In this document: piece after piece, positions 9,690 through 17,408 of the stretch | Numbering within the stretch: the stretch's first letter is position 1 | Layout: each line of letters starts with the position of its first letter | DNA from: Amycolatopsis alba DSM 44262 | GTDB lineage: Bacteria; Actinomycetota; Actinomycetes; Mycobacteriales; Pseudonocardiaceae | DNA length: 64,000 nucleotides | NCBI RefSeq assembly: GCF_000384215.1 | Contig: NZ_KB913032.1 | Location: 6,595,605-6,659,604 of the forward strand | Direction: 5' to 3' | Made by a program: the position numbers and the translations under genes | The notes under the pieces: generated by a model | Database searches by the model: none | What the model was told of the DNA's origin: nothing | Seen by the model: the letters and a program-made list of their open reading frames with translations, nothing else

Positions 9690-10012
9690 TGGCGGACGCT
9701 TACGACATCGCGTTGGCGCTGGACGCACTTCGGTCGGACGCGGGCCTTTGGGACGCGGCGGCGGACGATCTCGCCGCTCCTCGCGCGGCGATCGATCCGC
9801 TCGGCCTGACGCCACGTGACGTCATGTCCTACGCGGCGTCGAAAGGACTCGACAAGCAGTACAACCAGGCCCGCGCCCTCATTCAGGACATGATCGACCA
9901 GGCCGGAAGTAACTTCCGGGCCTTGTCCGCTTCCTTGCGCGCGGCGGCTGATCGGTATGCCCACGACGAGGATCAGCGTGCGCACGACATCGATCGCGCC
10001 GGCCGCAACTGA
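9689..10012 (+). CDS. Small helical protein, candidate type VII secretion substrate
   Basis: The 107-residue, almost wholly helical product has about the length of WXG100/EspC-like proteins. Two amphipathic stretches (about 5-30 and 55-95) are separated by a turn with PLGLTPRDV. No signal peptide or membrane segment is present. The start overlaps the previous stop (TAATG), implying translational coupling. The ending is charged (HDEDQRAHDIDRAGRN). Assignment rests on size, helicity and neighbours; there is no diagnostic WXG motif. Confidence 0.55.
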   Translation: MADAYDIALALDALRSDAGLWDAAADDLAAPRAAIDPLGLTPRDVMSYAASKGLDKQYNQARALIQDMIDQAGSNFRALSASLRAAADRYAHDEDQRAHDIDRAGRN

Positions 10013-10036
10013 CGACTCACCCGAGGGGAATCCACC

Positions 10037-10795
10037 ATGACGGCCGCTGGAGCCAATCCGGTCATCGACCAGTCGATGGAAAAGCTTCGTGAAATCGAAG
10101 AGAAGATCCGTGAGCTGTTCGACAAAGTGAACGACGTGCTGAGCTGGGTGCCGGACGTCCTCTCGGATCTTATCGAACCTGTCCGCCGGGTCATGAACGC
10201 GCTGAACGGGAAGATGACCGAGTTCTGGGACGCGATCAAGAAGTTCGCTGTCGACCGAGGAGATCCCGCGAAGCTGAGGCAAGTGGCCGCCGAATGGTCG
10301 CATCAGATCGGTGGCGTTATCGGTGAGATCGCCGGTTCGGTATCTCTTGACAAGCTCAAGACGAACATAGAATGGAGCGGCAAAGCGGCCGAGACCTACA
10401 AGGCCACCGTTCCCGCTCAGATCGCAGGGTTGAACTCGCTCAAGGATCTCGGGCTGCAGATCCGGAACTCGCTGGTCAACCTCGCCAACGGTCTCGACAG
10501 CTTCTGGACCCAGATCTATGGAACCTTCGCAGGCTTGGGCATCGCTGTCGCCGCGGCGGCCGTCAGTGCCATCACCATTGTCGGCCTCCCGGCCGCGATC
10601 GTGATTCTGATCGGCGTGATCGGCGCCGGCATCGCGTCGATCTTCACCAGTATCAGCGCGGTGGATTCGCTTACCAACAGCATCGGGGTGGAACAAGCCG
10701 CGATTCAGGACAAGGTGGACTCCCTGGGTGCCGCGTGGCCCAGGACCAACACGGAATCGATGTCGCATTCATCGGACTGGAAACGGCAGTCGTGA
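10037..10795 (+). CDS. WXG-like helical protein with a C-terminal hydrophobic hairpin
   Basis: The 252-residue product has a long N-terminal coiled region (about 10-85), then NIEWSGKAAETYK (about 111-123), which resembles the WxG turn of type VII substrates. Two strongly hydrophobic segments follow at about 170-190 and 193-212. This layout is like large WXG or EspB-related proteins that act with a small helical partner, here probably the 107-residue product. No toxin domain follows. Its stop overlaps the next gene's GTG by 4 bases. Confidence 0.6.
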   Translation: MTAAGANPVIDQSMEKLREIEEKIRELFDKVNDVLSWVPDVLSDLIEPVRRVMNALNGKMTEFWDAIKKFAVDRGDPAKLRQVAAEWSHQIGGVIGEIAGSVSLDKLKTNIEWSGKAAETYKATVPAQIAGLNSLKDLGLQIRNSLVNLANGLDSFWTQIYGTFAGLGIAVAAAAVSAITIVGLPAAIVILIGVIGAGIASIFTSISAVDSLTNSIGVEQAAIQDKVDSLGAAWPRTNTESMSHSSDWKRQS

Positions 10796-11352
10796 CGTAT
10801 TCGACCGCGTGGCCGACAGAGCCGTATCGTCGGCTGCCGGCAGGGATGATCAGCACGATCCGCGAGATCGCCACCAGTCTCGGGGCCGGAACGGGTGCTG
10901 TCGGCCTGGTCATGGTGATCGTCATACAGATCGCCGGGCGGATTCTTCCGACAGCGAGTGACGGTGCCAATGTCGTCACCATGGGGATGGCTACTCTCAC
11001 GGCCGGTGCGTCGCTGTTGTCGGGCATCGTCATGCTGATTTCACGGACGCTCGTGAGAACCGGGTATGTCGATACGAAAGGCGCCATCCTCCTGCGAGGA
11101 TTCGAGGCGGGATTGTGCGCAGGAGCGATCTTCGCAATGACGGTCTTCTTGCTCTTTTATGTTCCGGGGGTTGCCGGTTCGGGGCGGTACAACCCGCAGG
11201 ATCGCATCGAGGTGACGCCCGGCATCGTGATGTACACGCTCCTGCCGGTGCTCGCGATGATCCTGACGGTCGTGAACCTCGTCGTCGCCCACCGGTTGCT
11301 CTTCCCGACCGTCAAGAAGGTGCAGGAGCATCTCGCGCGGGAGTCCGGCTGA
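10792..11352 (+). CDS. Four-helix membrane protein of the WXG-like operon
   Basis: The 186-residue product has four predicted membrane helices: about 29-52, 61-82, 101-126 and 142-166. It starts at GTG in a GTGA overlap with the previous stop, so it is translationally coupled. No family was recognised. It may anchor or export the upstream helical proteins, but ESX core genes (eccB-E, mycP) are absent from the window. Confidence 0.6.
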   Translation: MTYSTAWPTEPYRRLPAGMISTIREIATSLGAGTGAVGLVMVIVIQIAGRILPTASDGANVVTMGMATLTAGASLLSGIVMLISRTLVRTGYVDTKGAILLRGFEAGLCAGAIFAMTVFLLFYVPGVAGSGRYNPQDRIEVTPGIVMYTLLPVLAMILTVVNLVVAHRLLFPTVKKVQEHLARESG

Positions 11353-11384
11353 CGCGGGTCTCGCCAGGTCGCCGTCGGCCAGGC

Positions 11385-11390
11385 TAGGGT
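11385..11390 (+). promoter_or_regulatory. Possible -10 box for the Asp-box gene
   Basis: TAGGGT lies 38 bp before the ATG at 11429; the leader contains a GGGAGAGG ribosome site. Confidence 0.3.
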
Positions 11391-11428
11391 GACCGGCGCG
11401 ATTCTTCGACCGAGGGAGAGGTGCGCCG

Positions 11429-12487
11429 ATGCGCCGTGCGTTGCTGGTCGTGCTGGGAGCGATCGTCCCGTTGGCGTTCACCGGCGTCGCGCACGCCGCG
11501 CCGGGATGCCCCGATCTCGCGTGGACCGAGACCCCGACGGGCACGGACGCGCAGTTGCGCGGGCTTTCCGCGGTGGATTCCCGTACGGCGTGGGTCAGTG
11601 GCAGCAAGGGCACGATCCTGCGCACCACCGACCGCGGCCGTACCTGGAAGCCCGTCGCCCCTGCCGGTACCGAGGCGCTGGACTTCCGTGACATCGAAGC
11701 CTTCGACGCCGACCGCGCGGTCGCCCTGTCCATCGGGCCCGGCGACGCGTCCCGCATCTACCGCACCGACGACGGCGGCAAGAGTTGGCGACTGTCCTTC
11801 CAGAACAGTGATCCGGCGGCGTTCTACGACTGTGTCGCGTTCTTCGACCACCGGCGCGGCCTCGCGATGAGCGATCCGGTGGACGGCAAGTTCCGGTTGC
11901 AGTCCACTTCGGACGGTGGCCGTACCTGGAAGACCGTGCCCGCCGACGGCATGGTCCCCGCACTCGACGGCGAGTCCGGGTTCGCCGCCAGCGGCCAGTG
12001 CCTCACCACGGCAGGCCCGCATGACGCCTGGATCGCCACCGGCGGCGGCGCCCGCGCGCGTGTCCTGCACTCCGGCGACGGCGGGAAGACCTGGGAGGCT
12101 GCCGACACCCCGCTGCCCAGCGGCGCCTCCGCGGGCGTCTTCTCGGTGACGTTCCGGGACCCGCGGCACGGCGTGGCCATCGGCGGCGATTACGCGGCGC
12201 CGAACGCGCCCGGTCCGGCGGTCGCGCTGAGCGCGGACAAGGGACGCACCTGGCGGACGCCGCAGGAGGCCCCGGTCGGCTATCGGTCCGGTCTGGCGTG
12301 GCTGGGGAACACGGTCATCGCCGTCGGTCCCGGCGGGAGTGATCTGAGCGCGGACGGCGGACGGCACTGGAAGGCGTTCGACACCGGATCGCTGGACTCG
12401 GTCGACTGCGCTCGCGGCGCCTGCTGGGCGAGCGGCGCGAAGGGGCGGGCCGCGCGGCTCGGCGGGGTTAAACTCGAAGGACCATGA
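11429..12487 (+). CDS. Secreted Asp-box (BNR-repeat) beta-propeller protein
   Basis: The 352-residue product has a Sec signal peptide (MRRALLVVLGAIVPLAF start, AHA/A cleavage near residue 23). Six Asp-box turns of the SxDxGxTW type follow: TTDRGRTW, TDDGGKSW, TSDGGRTW, SGDGGKTW, SADKGRTW and SADGGRHW. This is the pattern of Ycf48/HCF136-like and sialidase-like propellers. No sialidase Arg triad or nucleophile is evident, so enzymatic activity is doubtful. The stop overlaps the next ATG by 4 bases, coupling it to an ArsR-type regulator. Confidence 0.8.
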   Translation: MRRALLVVLGAIVPLAFTGVAHAAPGCPDLAWTETPTGTDAQLRGLSAVDSRTAWVSGSKGTILRTTDRGRTWKPVAPAGTEALDFRDIEAFDADRAVALSIGPGDASRIYRTDDGGKSWRLSFQNSDPAAFYDCVAFFDHRRGLAMSDPVDGKFRLQSTSDGGRTWKTVPADGMVPALDGESGFAASGQCLTTAGPHDAWIATGGGARARVLHSGDGGKTWEAADTPLPSGASAGVFSVTFRDPRHGVAIGGDYAAPNAPGPAVALSADKGRTWRTPQEAPVGYRSGLAWLGNTVIAVGPGGSDLSADGGRHWKAFDTGSLDSVDCARGACWASGAKGRAARLGGVKLEGP

Positions 12488-12825
12488 CCGCATACGCCGA
12501 ACCCGGCCAAGACGCCACCGAGCACCTGGTCGAGGTGCTGAAGGCGCTCGCCAACCCGATCCGGCTCCAGGTGCTCGGGTGGCTGCGCGAACCGGACCGG
12601 CATTTCCCGCCGGAGCGGGCGATCGCCGACCAGAACGAGGTCGGCGTCTGCGTCAGTCATCTCCAGGAGAAGCTCGGGCTCGCGCAGTCCACGGTCTCGG
12701 CGTACATGGCGTTGCTGCAGCGTGCCGGGCTCGTCCAGTCCACCCGTGTGGGGAAGTGGACGCACTATCGGCGCGACGAACAGCGGATCGGGGAGCTCGT
12801 CGACCTGCTGGGACGCTCCATCTGA
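12484..12825 (+). CDS. ArsR-family winged-helix regulator
   Basis: The 113-residue product has a single winged helix: LKALANPIRLQVLGWL as helix 1, VCVSHLQEKLGLAQSTVSAY as the recognition region, and a basic wing. No clear metal-binding cysteine pair is present (one Cys in GVCVS), so it may not sense metal. It is coupled by ATGA to the Asp-box gene. A 10-bp inverted repeat just downstream, before the oxidoreductase, is a likely target site. Confidence 0.85.
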   Translation: MTAYAEPGQDATEHLVEVLKALANPIRLQVLGWLREPDRHFPPERAIADQNEVGVCVSHLQEKLGLAQSTVSAYMALLQRAGLVQSTRVGKWTHYRRDEQRIGELVDLLGRSI

Positions 12826-12839
12826 GCCCGCTCGGGAAT

Positions 12840-12873
12840 AACATATCGAGAATCTGCGATACTTCGATATGTT
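12840..12873. promoter_or_regulatory. Palindromic operator, likely for the ArsR-type regulator
   Basis: AACATATCGA (12840-12849) and TCGATATGTT (12864-12873) are perfect complements separated by 14 bp. The site is AT-rich against the background and sits in the 70-bp gap between the regulator and the oxidoreductase, 22 bp before the latter's ATG. Control of the downstream gene is inferred. Confidence 0.65.
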
Positions 12874-12895
12874 GGACTCGACTGAGGAGAGACAG

Positions 12896-13756
12896 ATGGA
12901 ACTGGGGCGTTTCGGGATCTGGACGTTCGACTTCGAGGAGCAGCCCGCGAGCCTGCTCCGGGATTCGGTGCGGGAGCTGGAAGAACTCGGCTGGCCCGCG
13001 ATCTGGATCCCGGAGCGGGACGGCCGTGAAGCGCTGACCCACGCCGGATTCCTGCTCGCGTCCACCGAGCGCATCGCCGTGGTCAACGGGATCGCGCGGA
13101 TCGGATCCCGCGGTGCGCGCTGGACCCGCGGCGCGGCGGTCCTGCTTGCCGATGCCTACCCTGGCAGGCACGTCCTGGGGCTCGGCTTCGGTGGCGCGCA
13201 AACCGGTGTCAAGCCGCTGGAAGCGATGAACGACTACCTCGACGAACTCGACGCGGTCACGAGCGCGAACCCGCTGCCCGCCGCGCCGATGCGGCGGCTC
13301 CTGGCCGCGTACGGGCCGAAGATGCTCGAACTGGCCCGTGAGCGGTCCGAGGGTGCGCACACGTATCACGTTCCGGTGTCGCATACCGCCCAGGCGAGGG
13401 AAGTGCTGGGGGAGAAGGCTTTCCTGGGTGTCGAGCACGCCGTGCTGTTCGAAACCGACCCGGCCAAGGCGCGCGAGATCGCCCGCGAGCATCTGCACGT
13501 TTACCTGACGTCGAAGTACAACGTCGCGAAGTTCCTTCGCCTCGGGTACAGCGAGGCCGACATCGACGGCGGCAGGGGCAGCGACAGGCTCGTCGACGAT
13601 CTCGTGTTCTGGGGCGATCTCGACACCGTCACCGCGAAACTGCAGGGGCACCTCGACGCCGGCGCCGACCATGTCGGGATCCAGGTCATCGGGGTCGGAC
13701 CCGGCGAGTCGGCCATGCCGCACTGGCGGCGGCTGGCCGAGTCGCTGGTGTCCTGA
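12896..13756 (+). CDS. Luciferase-like (LLM) F420-dependent oxidoreductase
   Basis: The 286-residue product is of the TIM-barrel luciferase-like class (TIGR03620-like). It starts ELGRFGIWTFDFEEQPA, with ELEELGWPAIWIPE, GRHVLGLGFGG and a closing repeat GAD.HVGIQVIG. Such enzymes use F420 or FMN for hydride transfer; the substrate is unknown. The ATG at 12896 has GAGGAG upstream. The palindrome at 12840 suggests control by the ArsR-type protein encoded just upstream. Confidence 0.8.
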   Translation: MELGRFGIWTFDFEEQPASLLRDSVRELEELGWPAIWIPERDGREALTHAGFLLASTERIAVVNGIARIGSRGARWTRGAAVLLADAYPGRHVLGLGFGGAQTGVKPLEAMNDYLDELDAVTSANPLPAAPMRRLLAAYGPKMLELARERSEGAHTYHVPVSHTAQAREVLGEKAFLGVEHAVLFETDPAKAREIAREHLHVYLTSKYNVAKFLRLGYSEADIDGGRGSDRLVDDLVFWGDLDTVTAKLQGHLDAGADHVGIQVIGVGPGESAMPHWRRLAESLVS

Positions 13757-13759
13757 CCG

Positions 13760-14458
13760 CTAGCGGACCTGGCCGGTCGGGCGGACCACGATCTCGTTGA
13801 CGTCGACCGAGGGCGGTTGCTCCAGCGCGTAGAGCACCGCCCTCGCGATGTCGTCGGGGTCCAGTTTCGGCTTGGACTTCGAGTCCTCGGGGATCATCGA
13901 GGTGTCCACCAGGCCAGGCTGCACGACGGTGACCCGGACGCCGGTGCCGATGGCTTCCTCGCGGATGGAACCGGCCAGCCCGGTCACCGCCCACTTCGTC
14001 GCCGAATAGAGGTTCCCCGGCCGGTGGTAGCGCCCGGCGACCGAACCGGTGAGCACAAGGTGTCCCTTCGACTCCGCCAGTGACGGCAGGGTCGCCCGCG
14101 CGGTCAGAGCGGTGCCGTAGACGTTGGTCAGCACCATGTCCCGCCACTGTTCGGGATCCGCGCCGCCATCGCCGAAGAACGAGACCACGACGCTCTGCCC
14201 GGCATTGGCGAACACCGCGTCCAAGCCGCCGAAGGTCTTCTTCACCGTCTCCACGGCGGAGGACAGCGACTCCCAGTCGGTGACGTCCGCCGCGAGAGCC
14301 AGGGCGCGGTCCTCGCCGAACTCGGCGACGAGGGGGAGCAGCGCCTCGCGGTCGCGGGAGAGCAACGCCAGCCGGAACCCTGCGGCCGCGGCCCGGCGTG
14401 CGGTGGCCTCGCCGAGGCCGCGGGAGGCGCCGGTGATCAGCAGTACTCGATCTTTCAT
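13760..14458 (-). CDS. Short-chain dehydrogenase/reductase
   Basis: The 232-residue classical SDR has the TGASRGLGEA cofactor motif at residues 9-18, NAG at about 88, and the catalytic Ser with YSATK at about 156-160. R19 and the later DVTD favour NADP(H). The substrate is unknown. It overlaps the upstream SRPBCC gene by 4 bases (ATGA), so the two are cotranscribed. It ends 3 bp from the convergent oxidoreductase. Confidence 0.88.
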   Translation of the reverse strand: MKDRVLLITGASRGLGEATARRAAAAGFRLALLSRDREALLPLVAEFGEDRALALAADVTDWESLSSAVETVKKTFGGLDAVFANAGQSVVVSFFGDGGADPEQWRDMVLTNVYGTALTARATLPSLAESKGHLVLTGSVAGRYHRPGNLYSATKWAVTGLAGSIREEAIGTGVRVTVVQPGLVDTSMIPEDSKSKPKLDPDDIARAVLYALEQPPSVDVNEIVVRPTGQVR

Positions 14459-14907
14459 GTGTCCAAACTAGGCGGCGTGTAGGTGTCCCACTCGGGCACC
14501 GGTTCGCCGACGAGGGAGGCACCGAGCCGGTCGAGGTAGAAATGCCAGCCCTTGAGGATGTCCGAGGTGTCCCAGTCGGTCTTGGGCAGATGGTGCACGA
14601 AGTCGAGCACCGTGCCGTCGCCTCGCGGGGTCAGGGTCACTTCCACCCGCCACGCGGGCTGATCGGTCACGCCGAGATCCACCACCAGGTGCTTCGGCGG
14701 ATCGCATTCACGGATGACGGCGGGTCCCGGTTCGGTTTCCTTCTCCGCGGTCATCAGCAGCATGATCGTCTTGCCGACCCCGGCCTCGCCGGTCCAGGTG
14801 CCGATCCACCGCGCCATGCGGTCGGATTCGGTGAGCGCCGACCAGACGTCTTCGATGGGGTCCGGGTACTCGCGGCGGAGTTCGAGCCGGGTCACGTCGT
14901 TGTCCAT
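14455..14907 (-). CDS. SRPBCC (AHSA1-like) domain protein
   Basis: The 150-residue START-like hydrophobic-pocket protein opens with LRREYPDPIEDVWSALTESDRMARWIG, the usual first strand and helix of AHSA1-type proteins, and closes with GWHFYLDRLGASL. The family ranges from ligand binding to Hsp90 co-chaperone activity; no specific role can be assigned. It is the first gene of a two-gene operon with the SDR. A clear -35/-10 promoter lies directly before the start. Confidence 0.82.
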   Translation of the reverse strand: MDNDVTRLELRREYPDPIEDVWSALTESDRMARWIGTWTGEAGVGKTIMLLMTAEKETEPGPAVIRECDPPKHLVVDLGVTDQPAWRVEVTLTPRGDGTVLDFVHHLPKTDWDTSDILKGWHFYLDRLGASLVGEPVPEWDTYTPPSLDT

Positions 14908-14914
14908 GGGGTGA

Positions 14915-14943
14915 AGATAACCGTGGGCTTAATTAAGCGTCAA
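14915..14943 (-). promoter_or_regulatory. Near-consensus leaderless promoter with a palindrome in its spacer
   Basis: On the minus strand, TTGACG (14943-14938), a 17-bp spacer and TTATCT (14920-14915) are followed 7 bp later by the ATG. The spacer contains the perfect palindrome CTTAATTAAG (14928-14937), a good candidate operator. Confidence 0.7.
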
Positions 14944-14944
14944 C

Positions 14945-15883
14945 TTATTCGTTTGTCAGGACCAGCCGTCCGCGAAGCCCGCCCTCGGCCAGGCGCTCGT
15001 GTGCTTTCACCGCCTCCGCCATGGGCAGGGTGTCCGCGACCCGCTGGGTGAGCACGCCGTTGTCGACCAAGGTCGCGAGTTCCGTCAGCGCGGCGCCGTC
15101 CGCGCGGATCCAGACATGGTCGACCCTGATGCCGCGCAAGGGAATCGGGGCCGCCCCGGCCGCGAACACCACGAACCGGCCACGGTTCGCGACGGCGTCC
15201 AAGGCTTCGAGCCCGAGCAGGGCCGGGTCGAGCGCCGCGTCGACGCCGCCGGGGATCACCGCCCGCACCCGGTCGGCCAGGGAGTCGCCGCGAGGCACGA
15301 ACACGTCCGCGCCGACGCCCCGGACCAAGGCCTCGTCCGCGGAACCGGCGACCGCCACCACCCGGAAACCGCGAGCTTTCGCCAAGGCGACCGCGTAGCC
15401 GCCGACGGCGCCCGCCGCGCCGGTCACCAGGACCGTCGCTCCCGGTGGCACGTCGAGCAGATCGAGCGCCTGCAGTGCGGTGAGACCGTTCAAGGGCAGG
15501 GTCGCGGCCTCCGCGAGTGACACGGTCCGCGGGGCGGCGGCGATCGCGCCGGCGTCGAGGACGACGAACCCGGCATACGTCCCTAGAGCCGCCGACGGCC
15601 GGTCCCGCAAGCCGATCACGGCGTCGCCCGTGGCGAACCGGGTGACGCCGTCGCCCATCGCGTCGACGATCCCGGCCACGTCCCAGCCGATCCCGAGCAC
15701 GTCACGCGGCGGGATGATCCCCGCCTCGGTCAGGAAGCCCGACCTGGTCGCGGCGTCGACCGGGTTGACCGCGGCCGCCGCCATCCTCACTCGGACCTGT
15801 CCGGTGCCGGGTACGGGCGTCGGCTGTTCGGTGAACTCCAGGACCTCCGGGCCGCCGAACCGGCGGATCACCACTGCGCGCAT
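14945..15883 (-). CDS. Zinc-independent quinone oxidoreductase-like MDR protein
   Basis: The 312-residue medium-chain reductase has a GroES-like N-terminal fold (about 1-115) and a Rossmann domain with VLVTGAAGAVGGYAVALAK (about 149-167). No catalytic-zinc or structural-zinc cysteines are present, which places it with NADPH quinone oxidoreductases. The ATG has GGAGGAG 5 bp upstream. It is divergent from an HxlR regulator, an arrangement in which HxlR proteins often sense electrophiles and induce such reductases. Confidence 0.87.
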   Translation of the reverse strand: MRAVVIRRFGGPEVLEFTEQPTPVPGTGQVRVRMAAAAVNPVDAATRSGFLTEAGIIPPRDVLGIGWDVAGIVDAMGDGVTRFATGDAVIGLRDRPSAALGTYAGFVVLDAGAIAAAPRTVSLAEAATLPLNGLTALQALDLLDVPPGATVLVTGAAGAVGGYAVALAKARGFRVVAVAGSADEALVRGVGADVFVPRGDSLADRVRAVIPGGVDAALDPALLGLEALDAVANRGRFVVFAAGAAPIPLRGIRVDHVWIRADGAALTELATLVDNGVLTQRVADTLPMAEAVKAHERLAEGGLRGRLVLTNE

Positions 15884-15924
15884 CGTTCTCCTCCAAGGTG
15901 TCGTTCCAGGCGAACGTATGGGGA

Positions 15925-15960
15925 GTTACTCTCCATCGGGAAGTACGCACCTCGAGGTGC
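15925..15960. promoter_or_regulatory. Candidate HxlR operator region (two palindromes)
   Basis: The gap between the divergent oxidoreductase and HxlR genes has TACT-N11-AGTA (15927-15945) and, adjoining, the perfect 14-bp palindrome GCACCTCGAGGTGC (15947-15960). TACT/AGTA half sites recall HxlR-family operators such as that of YodB; binding is inferred. Confidence 0.5.
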
Positions 15961-15986
15961 CCAACCGACGCGGAGGTACGTGCACC

Positions 15987-16418
15987 GTGGTCACGCGCAC
16001 GGCACAGGAACGTCGCGACGAGGAGAAACAGGCCTACGACGCCTACCTCGCGGCCTGCCCGGCCCGGAAGCTGCTCGACGAGGTCTCGGGCAAGTGGGTC
16101 AGCCTGATCCTCGTCGCCCTCGGCGACGGGCCCCAGCGCTACAGCGACCTCTCCCGCCGGATCGCGGGCGTCAGCCAGAAGATGCTCACGCAGACCCTGC
16201 GGGCCCTGGAACGGGACGGCCTGCTGACCCGCACGGTCACCGCGTGCGTGCCGGTCCGCGTCGACTACGAACTGACCGATCTCGGCCGGAGCCTCCGGTC
16301 GCTGCTGGCCTGTGTCAAGGACTGGGCCGAGAGCCGGTTCGACGAGGTCGAGGCCGCCAGGAACCGGTACGACGCGCGATCGGCGGCTCTCACCATCGGG
16401 TCGGACGGCGCGGGCTAG
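15987..16418 (+). CDS. HxlR-family winged-helix regulator
   Basis: The 143-residue product has the HxlR layout: a Cys at the start of the DNA-binding domain (AACPARKLLDEVSGKWVSLIL), then the recognition helix in GVSQKMLTQTLRALERDGLL, and a wing with VDYELTDLGRSL. The conserved N-terminal Cys suggests thiol-based sensing. The GTG at 15987 is chosen because GGAGG lies 10 bp upstream. It is divergent from the quinone oxidoreductase that it probably controls. Confidence 0.85.
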   Translation: MVTRTAQERRDEEKQAYDAYLAACPARKLLDEVSGKWVSLILVALGDGPQRYSDLSRRIAGVSQKMLTQTLRALERDGLLTRTVTACVPVRVDYELTDLGRSLRSLLACVKDWAESRFDEVEAARNRYDARSAALTIGSDGAG

Positions 16419-16421
16419 GGT
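16416..16421 (+). promoter_or_regulatory. -10 box for pafB, probably leaderless
   Basis: TAGGGT overlaps the HxlR stop codon and lies 6 bp before the pafB GTG, so pafBC can be transcribed independently of the genes upstream. Confidence 0.45.
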
Positions 16422-16427
16422 AGCCGG

Positions 16428-17408
16428 GTGTCCACCGCACGCGCCGAACGCTTGGTCAACCTGGTTCTGGCCCTCCTGTCCACCCGGCAGTACCTCACCG
16501 CCGAGCGGATCCGGGGCATCGTGCCCGGATACGCCGACGCGGCCAGCGACGAGGCCTACTTCCGCATGTTCGAGCGCGACAAGACCGAACTGCGGGAACT
16601 CGGCATCCCGCTGGAGACCGGCCGCAACTCCGCGTTCGACGCGATCGACGGCTACCGCATCGCGCGCCGCGACTACGAACTCGGCGAGATCGACCTCGCG
16701 CCCGACGAGGCGACCGCGGTCGGCCTCGCCGTCCGGCTCTGGGATTCCCCGGAACTGACCGGGGAGGCGCAGGGCGCGCTGGTGAAGCTCCGCGCCGCCG
16801 GGGTCGAGGTCGACGACCACGCCCCGACCGTCGTCGAACCCCGTGTGCGCGCCGAACCGGCGTTCGGCCCACTGCTCGCCGCCGTCCAGGCAGGGCAGGC
16901 GGTGCGCTTCGAATACCGCCGCAGCGGTTCGGCCGAGCGCAAGATCCGCACCCTCGAACCGTGGGGCGTGGTGTCCTGGCGGGGCCGCTGGTACGTCGTC
17001 GGGCACGACAGGGACCGTGGCGCGTCCCGGTGCTTCCGGCTCTCGCGCGTGACAGGGAAGGTCGACGCCTTCGGTGCTGTCGGCGTCGTCGAGCGCCCGG
17101 AAGGGGTCAACCTGCTGAAGATGGTGTCCGCCAGCAGCAGCGAGGACCCGTCCGCGCCGACCACCGCCAGTGTCTGGGTCGCCGACGGCCGGGCCGCCGG
17201 GGTCCGCCGCCGTGGCCGGGTGGTCGGCCGCAGTGACGCCGGGGGAGAAGAAGGCGACCTCGTGGAGATCGAGCTGTACTACCCCGAATCCGCCGCGGAC
17301 TGGCTCACCGCCCACGGCCCGGACGTCCTCGTCCTCGAACCCGAAGTCCTCGCGAAATCGGTGCTCAGCAGGCTCGAAGCCGTCGCGCACGCCGGTGGTG
17401 CCCGATGA
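16428..17408 (+). CDS. pafB: PafB: WYL-domain regulator of the DNA-damage response
   Basis: The 326-residue product has an N-terminal winged helix (about 1-80), a WYL domain (about 140-215, RWYVVGHDRDRGASRCFRLSRV) and a C-terminal extension. In mycobacteria PafB with PafC activates LexA-independent DNA repair genes; it is cotranscribed with proteasome genes but is not needed for pupylation. The start is GTG. It overlaps pafC by 4 bases (ATGA), fitting a 1:1 complex. Confidence 0.95.
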   Translation: MSTARAERLVNLVLALLSTRQYLTAERIRGIVPGYADAASDEAYFRMFERDKTELRELGIPLETGRNSAFDAIDGYRIARRDYELGEIDLAPDEATAVGLAVRLWDSPELTGEAQGALVKLRAAGVEVDDHAPTVVEPRVRAEPAFGPLLAAVQAGQAVRFEYRRSGSAERKIRTLEPWGVVSWRGRWYVVGHDRDRGASRCFRLSRVTGKVDAFGAVGVVERPEGVNLLKMVSASSSEDPSAPTTASVWVADGRAAGVRRRGRVVGRSDAGGEEGDLVEIELYYPESAADWLTAHGPDVLVLEPEVLAKSVLSRLEAVAHAGGAR

